A stretch of DNA of 64,000 nucleotides from Flavimaribacter sp024343425 (lineage in GTDB: Bacteria; Pseudomonadota; Alphaproteobacteria; Rhizobiales; Rhizobiaceae): assembly GCA_965227645.1 (NCBI GenBank), contig OZ245773.1, positions 3,844,001 to 3,908,000 of the forward strand. Reading direction: 5' to 3'. Positions 1 through 8,980 of this stretch are shown here, piece after piece. The position numbers and the translations under genes are program-made. Position 1 is the stretch's first letter. The number at the start of each line of letters is the position of its first letter. The notes below the pieces were generated by a model. It had not been told where the DNA came from and ran no database searches. It saw only the letters and a list, made by a program, of their open reading frames with translations.

Positions 1-78
1 TGAAACTTTCCCCGGTTCGCGATAGCGTACATGAAACGCCCGGACAAAGTGGGGTCGCGTATGCAGGGGACAGCACAG

Positions 79-1146
79 ATGCAGGACAATCCTGCTTTCA
101 TGGAACACGCCGCGCAGGCTGGCGCGTTTCCGAAGAGCTTCGACAGTGTCGAACAGCTCGACTCCTTCCTGTCTCAACCGAGCCCGGACCTGATCGACGA
201 CCTCTCGTCGGTCGACGGCGATATTCTGATCCTTGGCGTCGCCGGCAAGATGGGACCGACGCTTGCCCGCCTTGCCCGCAACGCCGCTCCGGACAAGCGC
301 ATCGTCGGCGTCGCGCGTTTCAGCGAAGACGGCCAGCGCGAGACGCTGGAACAATGCGGCATAGAGACGATCAAGGCCGATCTTCTCGACCAGGAGCAGG
401 TCGAAGCCCTGCCCAGGATGCGCAACGTCATCTTCATGGCAGGCATGAAGTTCGGCGCGAGCGGCAATCAGCCGCTGACCTGGGCGATGAACGTTCACTG
501 CCCGAGCATCGTTGCTTCCGTTTTCCGCGACTCGCGGATCGTCGCCTTCTCAACGGGCAACATCTATCCCCTGGTCGATGTGATGCAGCAGGGCGCGCTT
601 GAAAAGACGCCGGCCGGACCGCGGGGCGAATACGCCCAGTCGTGTCTGGGACGTGAGCGCATGTTCGAGTATTTCTCCGGGCGCTACCAGACGCCCGGTC
701 GGCTGATCCGTCTCAATTATGCGATCGACCTTCGCTACGGCGTGCTCTTCGACCTTGCCAGCCGCGTCAAGCAGGACATTCCAATCGATCTCTCGTTGAT
801 GGGTCATGTGAACGTGATCTGGCAGGGCGACGCAAACGCCCAGACACTCCGCGCGCTGCGTCACTGCACCACGCCAACGTCGCCGCTCAATATCAGCGGC
901 CCGGAAACCCTGTCGGTGCGGTGGCTTGTCGAGGAATTGTCGGCGCGGCTCGGAAAGAAACCGAACCTGGTCGGCGACGAATCCGAAACGGCGTGGCTGA
1001 CCAACAGCGCCCAGGCGGCAAGCCTCTTCGGATACCCTTCCGTGCCCGTTGGCGTGATGCTCGACTGGGTCGCGGATTGGGTCGCCCATGACCGGCCAAG
1101 CCTCAACAAGCCGACGAAATTCGAGGTCCGCGATGGGGATTTCTGA
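79..1146 (+). CDS. NAD-dependent epimerase/dehydratase family protein
   Basis: Predicted Rossmann-fold sugar or sugar-acid oxidoreductase of the extended SDR family, about 355 residues. A glycine-rich nucleotide site (GVAGKMG) follows a beta strand (DILIL) near residue 50. The usual YxxxK catalytic pair is not obvious: the expected region reads YAQSCLGRE, so the Lys may be replaced and activity is uncertain. I chose ATG 79 because AGGGGA lies 8 bases upstream; ATG 31 and ATG 61 are possible but have poorer ribosome sites. The stop overlaps the start of the acetyltransferase gene. It is the first gene visible in an operon running to 8559, and upstream genes may lie outside the window. The fold is well supported, the substrate unknown. 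Confidence 0.8.
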   Translation: MQDNPAFMEHAAQAGAFPKSFDSVEQLDSFLSQPSPDLIDDLSSVDGDILILGVAGKMGPTLARLARNAAPDKRIVGVARFSEDGQRETLEQCGIETIKADLLDQEQVEALPRMRNVIFMAGMKFGASGNQPLTWAMNVHCPSIVASVFRDSRIVAFSTGNIYPLVDVMQQGALEKTPAGPRGEYAQSCLGRERMFEYFSGRYQTPGRLIRLNYAIDLRYGVLFDLASRVKQDIPIDLSLMGHVNVIWQGDANAQTLRALRHCTTPTSPLNISGPETLSVRWLVEELSARLGKKPNLVGDESETAWLTNSAQAASLFGYPSVPVGVMLDWVADWVAHDRPSLNKPTKFEVRDGDF

Positions 1147-1972
1147 GACCATGCCCCTCGTCCGGCTTGCGGTGAATGACATCGAGGCCGGTATGGCCTT
1201 GTCGACCGAGGCGGGCTGGAACCAGGTCGCAGACGACTGGAAGCATTTCATCGAACGGGGTGAGACCATCGGCGTGCGCGACGCCGACGGGCGACTGATC
1301 GCGAGCGCCGCCGCCTTGCCCTATGACGGTTCCTTCGGCTTCGTCGGCATGGTGCTGGTGACCGCCGACTGGCGTCGCCGCGGCATTGCGACCCGCCTCG
1401 TCGACCGTTGCATCGAAGCGCTTCGCTCACGCAATCTCACGCCGGCGCTCGACGCCACCGCCGACGGAGAAAAGGTCTACGTCAACCAAGGTTTTCAGCC
1501 GCAATTCCGCTTCGATCGCTGGCAGCGAGAATCATCGGATATCCAATCCGTGGTCGAAACATCGACGCCGGAGTCTGTCCGTCTTGACGCATTGCTGAAT
1601 TGCGACACAGAAGCTTTCGGCGCCGGACGGGCCGCCCTGATGCGCGATTTCCTGGCGCGCGAGGGATCTTCGGCCATCACCGACGGCGCTGGCGGTTTTG
1701 CGATTGTCCGCCGAGGCCGGCGCGCCCTGCAGGCGGGCCCGGTCGTGGCCACAAGCGAATCCGGCGCCCTCGAACTCATGAATCGCCTGCTGGCGACCAC
1801 GCGCGGAACCGTCTTTATCGATGTTCCGCAGACCTGGTCGAAGATTGGCGCATGGCTTCGCAATCAGGGCTTTACGATCCAGCGGAGCTTTGCCCGCATG
1901 GCGCTGGGTCGGTCGGAACCCTTTGGAAATCCGAAACACCTTTTCTCGGTTGCCGGTCCGGAGTTCGGCTGA
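1133..1972 (+). CDS. GNAT family N-acetyltransferase
   Basis: Acetyl-CoA dependent N-acetyltransferase, about 279 residues. The N-terminal half carries the GNAT core: a beta-bulge strand (FVGMVLVTADWRRRGIATRLV) with the acetyl-CoA pyrophosphate loop RRRGIA, then a second conserved segment ending in YVNQGFQP. The C-terminal half looks like a second, degenerate GNAT-like domain, as in two-domain acetyltransferases. ATG 1133 has GAGG 6 bases upstream and overlaps the end of the epimerase gene; ATG 1151 is an alternative. The stop TGA overlaps the next ATG (ATGA), so translation is probably coupled. Lying between catabolic enzymes, it may acetylate an intermediate, but nothing in the sequence proves this. 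Confidence 0.82.
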   Translation: MGISETMPLVRLAVNDIEAGMALSTEAGWNQVADDWKHFIERGETIGVRDADGRLIASAAALPYDGSFGFVGMVLVTADWRRRGIATRLVDRCIEALRSRNLTPALDATADGEKVYVNQGFQPQFRFDRWQRESSDIQSVVETSTPESVRLDALLNCDTEAFGAGRAALMRDFLAREGSSAITDGAGGFAIVRRGRRALQAGPVVATSESGALELMNRLLATTRGTVFIDVPQTWSKIGAWLRNQGFTIQRSFARMALGRSEPFGNPKHLFSVAGPEFG

Positions 1973-3054
1973 TGACGATCCACTCCCAATCGCCCGTAGA
2001 CGAACATCCGGCCGGCGCCCCGGATCCGATTGAGATCATTCGTCAGGGAACCGTCATCCCCGCGCACCCGCTGGCTCTCGACGCCGATCGCAAGCTTGAT
2101 CGCCGCCGCCAGCGCGCGCTGTCGCGCTACTATCTCGACGCCGGTGCGGGCGGTCTCGCCGTCGGCGTACACACCACGCAGTTCGAGATCCGGGAAGCCG
2201 GCCTTTACCAAGACGTGCTGACGCTCGCCGCCGAAACGGCGGCCGACTGGAGCGACCGCCCGCTCGCCATGGTCGCCGGTCTTGTCGGTCGAACGGAACA
2301 GGCGACTGAGGAGGCGCGGATCGCCAGGTCGCTCGGTTACAATGCGGGATTGCTCAGCCTCGCCGCGATGAAGAATCAGGACACCGACGCCCTCATCGAT
2401 CACTGCCGCGCAGTGTCGGAGGTCATCCCTCTGGTCGGCTTCTATCTCCAGCCGGCGGTTGGCGGCATGGAGCTCGACGCAGAATTCTGGAGGCGGTTTG
2501 CAGCCATCCCGAACGTGATCGCCATCAAGGTAGCCCCGTTCAACCGCTATCGCACGCTCGACGTCGTTCGCGGCGTTGTCGCTGCCGGCGCCGAGGACAG
2601 GATTTCGCTTTACACCGGCAATGACGACCATATCGTTCTCGATCTGGTAACGCCCTTCACAGCGATGCGCGACGGCAAACCCGTGACGGTGCGCTTTGTC
2701 GGAGGGCTGCTCGGCCACTGGTCGGTCTGGACGAAATCCGCCGTCGACATCTATCGCCGCTGTCGCGCGGTCTCGTCCGAAGACGCTGTTCCTGCCGAAA
2801 TGCTGGCTCTCGACAGCCGCGTCACCGACTGCAACGCCGCCTTCTTTGACGTCGCCAATGCGTTTCGGGGCTGCATCGCCGGCTGTCATGAGGTCTTGCG
2901 CCGGCAGGGTCTGCTGGAAGGCGTCTGGTGCCTTGATCCGGAAGAGGGCCTTAGCCCCGGCCAGGCAGATGAGATCGACCGCGTTCTCTCGCAGCACGGC
3001 GACCTCGCCGATGACGACTTCGTTTCGGAAAACCTCGAACGGTGGCTGGCCTAG
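1972..3054 (+). CDS. Dihydrodipicolinate synthase family aldolase/lyase
   Basis: Class I aldolase-type enzyme of the DapA/NanA family, 360 residues, longer than the usual 290-300. The Schiff-base lysine is probably K186 in AIKVAPFNRYRT and the conserved tyrosine Y158 in GFYLQPAVGG. The family splits or joins pyruvate-like carbonyl compounds. The C-terminal extension (about residues 300-360) is not typical of DapA. ATG 1972 overlaps the acetyltransferase stop. The context (transporter, epimerase, enolase-superfamily dehydratase) suggests catabolism of a sugar acid or related compound rather than lysine synthesis. The family is clear, the substrate is inference. Confidence 0.83.
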   Translation: MTIHSQSPVDEHPAGAPDPIEIIRQGTVIPAHPLALDADRKLDRRRQRALSRYYLDAGAGGLAVGVHTTQFEIREAGLYQDVLTLAAETAADWSDRPLAMVAGLVGRTEQATEEARIARSLGYNAGLLSLAAMKNQDTDALIDHCRAVSEVIPLVGFYLQPAVGGMELDAEFWRRFAAIPNVIAIKVAPFNRYRTLDVVRGVVAAGAEDRISLYTGNDDHIVLDLVTPFTAMRDGKPVTVRFVGGLLGHWSVWTKSAVDIYRRCRAVSSEDAVPAEMLALDSRVTDCNAAFFDVANAFRGCIAGCHEVLRRQGLLEGVWCLDPEEGLSPGQADEIDRVLSQHGDLADDDFVSENLERWLA

Positions 3055-3083
3055 ATGACGCGTTTGCAAAAAGACTGTGAGGG

Positions 3084-3860
3084 TTGGTGGTGAGTTCCGT
3101 CAAGCGACTGCTGATCGAGTGGTTTCCGGCTATCCTGATGTTCATCGGCGTGCTGGTCATCTGGCAACTCGCCGTATCCACCCTCGGCATACGCGAATAT
3201 CTGCTGCCCAGCCCGCGCTCTGTGGTGGACGCCATGCTGTCCAGCGAGATACCCTGGGGCAAGCACATTCTTGTAACGGGCACGGCGATCCTGGGCGCGT
3301 TTCTTATTGCGGCCGTCGGCGGCATTCTGCTTGGCACGCTCACCGCGTGGTCGAATGTGGTGGGGCGCGCGCTGATGCCGTTTCTGGTCTTCGTCAACAC
3401 CCTGCCGAAAGTCGCCGTCGCGCCTCTTTTCCTCCTGTGGTTCGGCTACGGCATATTTCCCAACATGCTGATTGGGGCGCTGATCGGTTTCTTTCCGGTC
3501 GTCATCAACACCGCCGTCGGTCTGTCGCAAATCGATGACGAGATGCTTGATCTCGGCCGGGTCTTCAATGCGCCGAAGTGGAAGGTGTTCGCCAAGATCC
3601 GCATCCCGAACGCCTATCCCTATATCCTGAGCGCCCTCAAGGTGACCGCGACCGCCGCGGTCGTCGGCGCCATTGTCGGCGAATTCGTCGCCTCCCAGAG
3701 CGGTCTCGGATACGTGATCATCACCAGCCAGAGCAGCCTGAACACGCCGCTCGCCTTCGGGGCGCTGGTGTGGATCTCGATCCTGGGCCTGGCGCTCTAC
3801 GGCGCAGTTGCAGCTTTGTCACGCGTGCTGGCCCCATGGGCCGAAGGTCAAGAGAACTAG
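3084..3860 (+). CDS. ABC transporter permease, NitT/TauT/SsuC type
   Basis: Inner-membrane permease of a NitT/TauT-class ABC importer, about 258 residues with six predicted membrane helices, the first at residues 11-30. The cytoplasmic coupling (EAA) loop appears as LDLGRVFNAPKWKVFAKIRIP around residue 155. The start is TTG 3084 or one of the GTG codons at 3087 and 3090; a purine-rich site (GAGGG) sits just upstream. It forms an importer with the binding protein and ATPase that follow. This class handles nitrate, sulfonates, taurine, pyrimidine precursors and aromatic acids, so the class does not fix the ligand. Confidence 0.9.
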   Translation: MVVSSVKRLLIEWFPAILMFIGVLVIWQLAVSTLGIREYLLPSPRSVVDAMLSSEIPWGKHILVTGTAILGAFLIAAVGGILLGTLTAWSNVVGRALMPFLVFVNTLPKVAVAPLFLLWFGYGIFPNMLIGALIGFFPVVINTAVGLSQIDDEMLDLGRVFNAPKWKVFAKIRIPNAYPYILSALKVTATAAVVGAIVGEFVASQSGLGYVIITSQSSLNTPLAFGALVWISILGLALYGAVAALSRVLAPWAEGQEN

Positions 3861-3877
3861 AATAAAGGAGAACTGAA

Positions 3878-4867
3878 ATGCTGAAGAAACTACTCGCCGT
3901 TACAGCGGTCGTCGGCGTCCTCGTCTCGCCTGCCGCCGCACAGGAGGATTTCAAATTCGCGCTCAACTGGTTTCCCGTCGGGGACCACGCCGCCTATTGG
4001 GTTGCGCTCGACAAGGGCTACTATGCGGACGCCGGGCTGAATGTGACGCTCGAAAACTCAAAGGGCTCCGGTGACTCGATCGCCAAGGTCGACACGGGCG
4101 CCGCCGACGCGGGCCTCGCCGACAGCGCGGTCGTCATCGCCTCGCTTGCGCGCGGCACCACCATCAAGGTCGTCGGCATGGTCTTCGACACGACCCCGCT
4201 CAACATATTCTCGAGCGCGGACAATCCGATCAAGACGCCCAAGGATTTGGAAGGCAAGTCCATCGGCGCGCCTCCCGGCGACAGCCAGCGCCAGGTCTGG
4301 CCGGCATTCGCCAAGGCCAACGGCATCGACTCCAGCAAGGTCACATGGGTGAATGTCGAGCCCGCCGCGAAGATCGCAGCCCTCGCCGAAAAGCGCGTCG
4401 ACGCGGTCGCTGACTACACCACCGGCCTGCCGCTCTACGAAAAGCCGATGGGCGAAGGCAATGTCGTCATGATGCCATGGGCTGAAAACGGCTTCGACAT
4501 GTATTCCATGTCCATCATCGCCAGTGAAAAGACGATGACGGAACGCCCAGACGCTCTGAAGAAGTTTCTGGAAGCGTCCTACAAGGGCTGGCGGGATGTG
4601 ATGGCCGATCCTGAAGCGGCCATGGTGATCTTCAAGAAGCGCGTGCCTGAAATCGACGAGAAGCTGCTTGGCGCCAACATGGCCATGGGTCTTCAACTGA
4701 TGCAGACGGACCGTTACAAGGAAAACGGCATCGGCTGGGTTGAAAAGGAAAAAATGTGCAGTTCGGTCGACACGGTGAACACCTATATGGGCCTGCCCAA
4801 GGAAGTCTCCTGCGACGACGTCTTCACGACGGAGTTCCTCACCAAAATCGACATGCCGGCCAACTGA
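3878..4867 (+). CDS. ABC transporter substrate-binding protein, NMT1/THI5-like
   Basis: Periplasmic solute-binding protein of the NMT1/THI5 (SsuA/TauA) fold, 329 residues. A signal peptide is visible at residues 1-21 (MLKKLL, hydrophobic core, PAAAQ). The mature start FKFALNWFPVGDHAAYWVALDKGYYADAGL matches the family opening, and the hinge segment GKSIGAPPGDSQRQVWPAF is the usual ligand-contact region. It lies 17 bases after the permease and delivers ligand to the 3084/4893 importer. NMT1/THI5 members bind thiamine precursors, sulfonates or amidines. The amidase and enolase-superfamily neighbours would fit an amide-containing ligand, which is inference only. Confidence 0.88.
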   Translation: MLKKLLAVTAVVGVLVSPAAAQEDFKFALNWFPVGDHAAYWVALDKGYYADAGLNVTLENSKGSGDSIAKVDTGAADAGLADSAVVIASLARGTTIKVVGMVFDTTPLNIFSSADNPIKTPKDLEGKSIGAPPGDSQRQVWPAFAKANGIDSSKVTWVNVEPAAKIAALAEKRVDAVADYTTGLPLYEKPMGEGNVVMMPWAENGFDMYSMSIIASEKTMTERPDALKKFLEASYKGWRDVMADPEAAMVIFKKRVPEIDEKLLGANMAMGLQLMQTDRYKENGIGWVEKEKMCSSVDTVNTYMGLPKEVSCDDVFTTEFLTKIDMPAN

Positions 4868-4892
4868 CTGGCAAGACGATCGGAAGCACACG

Positions 4893-5705
4893 ATGAAGAA
4901 CATCATCGAACTCGACCAGGTCGGCATGGTCTACGAGACCGGAAGCGGCTCGGTCGAGGCCCTGCGCGACATCAGGCTGACGGTCCGCGAGGGAGAGTTC
5001 ATCTCCCTCGTCGGCCCCAGCGGATGCGGAAAGTCGACATTGCTGCGGGTGACCGCGGGTCTCCGACCCATGACGTCCGGATCTGTGGTGGTCGACGGAA
5101 TATCGGTCACGAAACCGATCCAGAAAGTCGGCATGGTGTTCCAGTCGGCTGTGCTTTTGAAGTGGCGCAGCATTCTCGACAACGTGCTGTTGCCGGCGGA
5201 GCTCGCCGGCCTCAATCCTCGCAAGTATCGCGATCGGGCCCGCGAACTGCTTGAACTCGTCGGTCTCGGCGATTTCACCAACAAGAGCCCCAACGAACTT
5301 TCCGGAGGCATGCAGCAGCGCGCAGCCCTTTGCCGGGCGCTGCTGCTCGATCCTCCGCTGCTATTGATGGACGAGCCCTTCGGCGCGCTCGACGCCATGA
5401 CGCGCGACGACATGAACCTCGAACTGCTTCGGGTCTGGGGCGAAACGGGAGGACAGGAAGGACGCAAGACCATCCTGTTCGTCACCCACTCCATTCCGGA
5501 AGCCGTGTTCCTCGCCGACCGCGTCGTGGTGATGTCGCCTCGCCCCGGTCGCATCGCCGAAATCGTTGAAGTCGATCTGCCGCGTCCGCGCTCCATGGAA
5601 ACGCGCGCAATGCCGGATTTCGGCCAGTACACGCTCGATATCTATGACACGCTCACCGGCGGCCAGGCCAAGTCGGACGACACGCCACGACAGGCGATCG
5701 CATGA
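4893..5705 (+). CDS. ABC transporter ATP-binding protein, NitT/TauT type
   Basis: Cytoplasmic ATPase of the importer, 270 residues. Motifs seen: Walker A GPSGCGKST (41-49), Q-loop MVFQ (81-84), signature LSGGMQQR (136-143), Walker B LLLMDEP (156-162) and the switch histidine in FVTHSIPEA. The sequence resembles SsuB/TauB subunits. Its last bases overlap the next ATG (ATGA), tying it to the enolase-superfamily gene. All three importer subunits are present and intact. Confidence 0.92.
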   Translation: MKNIIELDQVGMVYETGSGSVEALRDIRLTVREGEFISLVGPSGCGKSTLLRVTAGLRPMTSGSVVVDGISVTKPIQKVGMVFQSAVLLKWRSILDNVLLPAELAGLNPRKYRDRARELLELVGLGDFTNKSPNELSGGMQQRAALCRALLLDPPLLLMDEPFGALDAMTRDDMNLELLRVWGETGGQEGRKTILFVTHSIPEAVFLADRVVVMSPRPGRIAEIVEVDLPRPRSMETRAMPDFGQYTLDIYDTLTGGQAKSDDTPRQAIA

Positions 5706-7138
5706 GCCCGCCGCGTGTTCGCCTGATCGAGTGCGAAGCCTTCGAGCGTCCGTACACGCTGCGCATGCCTTTCCGTTTCGGCGTCAAGACCGCGACCCAC
5801 GGCCGCCAGGCGATCGTACGGGCGACCGTGCGACTCGAAGACGGCAAGCAGGGATTCGGCTATTCCGCGGAAGCGCTTGGAGCCAAATGGTTCGACAAGA
5901 ACCTGGCGCTCAGCGACGACGACAATCACCACCAGCTTCGCAAGGCGCTGGAACTCGCAGCCGACACATATCTTGCGACCGGGAAAGCGACGCCCTTTGA
6001 AATCTTCGCCGACAATTATGACGCTCACGTCGCCGAATGCGCCAGGCTTGATCTCAATCCGCTGATCGCGAGCTACGGCCAGTCACTGCTCGACAGGGCC
6101 ATTCTCGACGCCGTGTGCCGGTTGACCGGAACGAGTTTCTACGAGGCGATGCGCCAGAATCTGGCTGGTCTGCGCAATCACGAGATCATCCCCGAACTCG
6201 ACGGTTTCGATCTCGGCGGGCTGTTCCAGGAGACCGTCCCGGCCGACCGGATCGATGTCCGGCATACCGTGGGCCTCACGGACCCGATTACCGCATCCGA
6301 TCTGGCGGACGACGCGCGGGTCAATGACGGACTGCCGGAAACCCTGGAAGAAGTCGTCGCCTTCTACGGCAATCGCTATTTCAAGATAAAGGTCGGAGGC
6401 GACGAGGCCGAGGACATCGAGCGGTTGACCAAAATCGCGTCGGTGCTCGATCGCAGCGACGCGACCTATTCGGCGACGCTCGACGGCAACGAACAGTTTC
6501 CGGACGCCGCAAGCATAGCCGCCTTCTATCGCAAGATGAAGGAAACGCCTGCGCTCGATCGGCTTGTCTCCTCGATCCTCTATGTCGAGCAGCCAATCAA
6601 CCGCAAGGAAGCTTTTTCAAAATCAGTCAGCCAACTGGCTTCTCTCGTTCCGGTCATCATCGATGAGTCCGACGGCGAACTTTCCGCATTCAAACAGGCG
6701 CGGGATCTCGGCTATTCCGGCGTGTCGTCCAAGGCCTGCAAGGGCATTTACAAATCGATGATCAACCACGCGCGCTGCCGCCTGTGGAACGACGCCGGCG
6801 CCAACTGTTTCATGTCGGCGGAAGACCTCACCTGCGAGCCGGGCATCTCGATTCAGCAGGACCTGGCGCTCGTCAATCTCCTGGGGCTTACCCATGTCGA
6901 ACGCAACGCGCATCACTTTATCGACGGGTTCGGGGGCCGGCCCGACAGCGAAGCCAGCGCGTTCCTGACCGCCCATCCGGACCTCTATCACGAGCAGGAC
7001 GGCAAGGTGCGGATCAGGCTGGAAAGCGGCGTGTTCTCAATCGCCTCTCTCGCCTGCGCCGGCTTTGCATCCGCCGCCCTTCCCGACCTGGAAGCAGCGG
7101 AGCCGATGCCCAAATCGCAATGGAGCGGCGCACCATGA
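5702..7138 (+). CDS. Enolase-superfamily (mandelate racemase-like) enzyme
   Basis: TIM-barrel enzyme of the enolase superfamily, 478 residues, about 100 longer than typical muconate or mandelate enzymes. Catalytic elements seen: KIK with K228 and K230 on the second strand, metal ligands D261 (TLDGNEQF), E296 (YVEQP) and D321/E322 (IIDES), and K344 in VSSKACKG on the opposite face. Such enzymes abstract a proton alpha to a carboxylate (dehydration, racemisation, cycloisomerisation). The long N-terminal region and an insertion near residues 160-210 set it apart from characterised subgroups I can recall. It overlaps both neighbours by 4 bases. The superfamily is clear and the reaction unknown. 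Confidence 0.82.
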   Translation: MSPPRVRLIECEAFERPYTLRMPFRFGVKTATHGRQAIVRATVRLEDGKQGFGYSAEALGAKWFDKNLALSDDDNHHQLRKALELAADTYLATGKATPFEIFADNYDAHVAECARLDLNPLIASYGQSLLDRAILDAVCRLTGTSFYEAMRQNLAGLRNHEIIPELDGFDLGGLFQETVPADRIDVRHTVGLTDPITASDLADDARVNDGLPETLEEVVAFYGNRYFKIKVGGDEAEDIERLTKIASVLDRSDATYSATLDGNEQFPDAASIAAFYRKMKETPALDRLVSSILYVEQPINRKEAFSKSVSQLASLVPVIIDESDGELSAFKQARDLGYSGVSSKACKGIYKSMINHARCRLWNDAGANCFMSAEDLTCEPGISIQQDLALVNLLGLTHVERNAHHFIDGFGGRPDSEASAFLTAHPDLYHEQDGKVRIRLESGVFSIASLACAGFASAALPDLEAAEPMPKSQWSGAP

Positions 7139-8559
7139 TTGCGGAGTATCGAAGCCTCGACGCTTTGGCGATCGCGGAACTCGTGCGCAGTGGCGAGATT
7201 ACCGCAAGCGAAGTTCTCGAAACGGCCATCGCCCTGATCGAAGCATGCAATCCGGATCTCAACGCGGTGGTGGAGACACTCTACGACCAGGCGCGTGAGG
7301 CCGCGGCGGGCGGGCTTCCCGACGGACCGTTCACCGGCGCGCCCTATGTGCTGAAGGAACTGGTCGTATCCTTGCCCGGCGCGCGCACCAGTTTCGGCTC
7401 GAAGCTGTTCGCCAACAACCGCCCGCAAATCGAAAGCGAGATCGTCACCCGCTACCGAAAGGCCGGCCTTGTGTTCGCCGGCAAGACCAACACCTCCGAA
7501 TTCGGTCTGCAACCGGTGACGGAGCCGCACCTTTTCGGACCGACCCTCAATCCCTGGAACAGGGACCGGTCGCCGGGCGGCTCGAGCGGCGGTTCGGCCG
7601 CCCTGGTCGCCACGGGCGCCTTGCCGATGGGGCACGCAACCGACGGCGGCGGGTCGATCCGCATCCCCGCATCCTGCTGCGGCCTTTTCGGCATGAAGCC
7701 GACCCGCGCGCGCATCACCGCCGGCCCGGAGGGCGGCGAAGGTCTCGCCGGTTTCGCCAACCAGCACGCGGTGACCTGGTCGGTGCGCGACAGCGCGGCC
7801 TTGCTCGACGTGACGCAGGGACCTCTGCCAGGCGATCCCTATTTCGCCTGCCCACCCACTGAGAGCTATCTCGAACAGTCGGGCCGCGACCCCGGTCAAC
7901 TGAGGATCGCGTTTTCGACACAGGCGCCCAACCGAACATTTATCGATCCCGACTGCGTGCGCGCCACGGAGGAGGCCGCGCGTCTTTGCGAAAGTCTCGG
8001 ACACATCGTGGAGGAAGCCGAGCCGGACTTCGACGTTGAAGCCGTCTCCGGCGGTTTCAGCACGGTTTTCCAGGCGAATACGGCCGCCAATGTAGCGCGG
8101 GCCACGGGCGGCGGGCTGCCTGAAGAAGGCGTGGTCGAGCCCATGACCCGCGCAATCGCGGAGCGCGGCATGGCGATGTCCGCGCCGCTCTATATCCAGA
8201 GCCTTCAGACGCTCCACCGCGAAACACGGCGGATCGCGAACTTCTTCACGCGCTACGATGTCTGGCTGACGCCGACGCTCGCCACGCCGCCGCCGCCGAT
8301 CGGTAAATACCGGACGGACGGCGACAATGTGGATGAATGGCTGGCCGAACTGATGGGCTTCATCCCCTTCACCTATTTGTTCAATGTCACCGGACAACCG
8401 GCCATGTCGGTCCCGCTCGGCCGTTCAACTGACGGCCTGCCTGTCGGCTGCCACTTTGCAGGCCGCTACGGCGAAGAAGGCCTGCTCTATGCGCTTGCCG
8501 GCCAGATCGAGCGCGCGCAGCCCTGGTTCCAGAACCGTCCAGAAGCCTATCCGCTGTAA
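7135..8559 (+). CDS. Amidase signature family hydrolase
   Basis: Amidase of the Ser-cisSer-Lys class, 474 residues. The triad is visible as K74 (YVLKELV), cis-Ser in GGSSGGS (Ser150/151) and nucleophile S174 in TDGGGSIRIPA. The family hydrolyses amides or, less often, ureas and carbamates. ATG 7135 overlaps the previous stop; ATG 7120 is an in-frame alternative. It is the last gene of the operon. A catabolic role releasing ammonia from an imported amide is plausible, but members of this family include GatA-like and allophanate hydrolases, so substrate cannot be read from sequence alone. There is no GatB or GatC next to it, which argues against a GatA role. Confidence 0.88.
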   Translation: MIAEYRSLDALAIAELVRSGEITASEVLETAIALIEACNPDLNAVVETLYDQAREAAAGGLPDGPFTGAPYVLKELVVSLPGARTSFGSKLFANNRPQIESEIVTRYRKAGLVFAGKTNTSEFGLQPVTEPHLFGPTLNPWNRDRSPGGSSGGSAALVATGALPMGHATDGGGSIRIPASCCGLFGMKPTRARITAGPEGGEGLAGFANQHAVTWSVRDSAALLDVTQGPLPGDPYFACPPTESYLEQSGRDPGQLRIAFSTQAPNRTFIDPDCVRATEEAARLCESLGHIVEEAEPDFDVEAVSGGFSTVFQANTAANVARATGGGLPEEGVVEPMTRAIAERGMAMSAPLYIQSLQTLHRETRRIANFFTRYDVWLTPTLATPPPPIGKYRTDGDNVDEWLAELMGFIPFTYLFNVTGQPAMSVPLGRSTDGLPVGCHFAGRYGEEGLLYALAGQIERAQPWFQNRPEAYPL

Positions 8560-8593
8560 GCGACCTCATCCACGCTTCTTCGTCTGTCAGCGA

Positions 8594-8881
8594 CTATGCC
8601 TTGGTGACGCAGATTTTCCGGGCGTGAGGACGTTTCTGCTGGCTGATTTCGCGGTCGTTGCGATCGTGATCGTCTTTCCGCAAAGCGTCATGCCGCTCCC
8701 GAACGCCCTGAAATAGAGAGTAGCCGCGTTCACCGAGCATGGATTCGTACTTCCGGGAAAGAACCGTCGTGACGTGCAGGCGGGCGGGATTGCTCCAGAC
8801 GAAGAACGGCTTGCCGGTCTTTTGCGGATCCTTGTGATCGAGGAAATCGACGACTTGCTCCCGGATCGCGTTCTCTTTCGG
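8594..8881 (-). pseudogene. Arylsulfatase fragment (remnant)
   Basis: Reading the minus strand from 8881 to the stop at 8594-8596 gives about 95 codons with no start. The first half resembles an internal arylsulfatase segment: KPFFVWSNPARLHVTTVLS, then KYESMLGE. That pattern (KPFFVW-N-x-R-MH) is typical of large arylsulfatases. The second half is low-complexity and charged and no longer looks like a sulfatase, so a frameshift probably lies near 8720. A TAG at 8882-8884 closes the frame upstream. The remaining bases to 8980 show no gene. The identification rests on a short motif. Confidence 0.5.
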
Positions 8882-8980
8882 CTATGACGAACACGCCAGC
8901 TTTACCCGAGCTTTCAATCGCTGGACCGGCTGCTCACCGAACGTTTTCAGAGCAAATTCTGCAAATTGAATCAGAAAAAT

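Noticed and set aside
6988..8397. 469-codon minus-strand frame opposite the amidase
   Set aside because: No family features; the plus-strand amidase triad is complete and in an overlapping operon.
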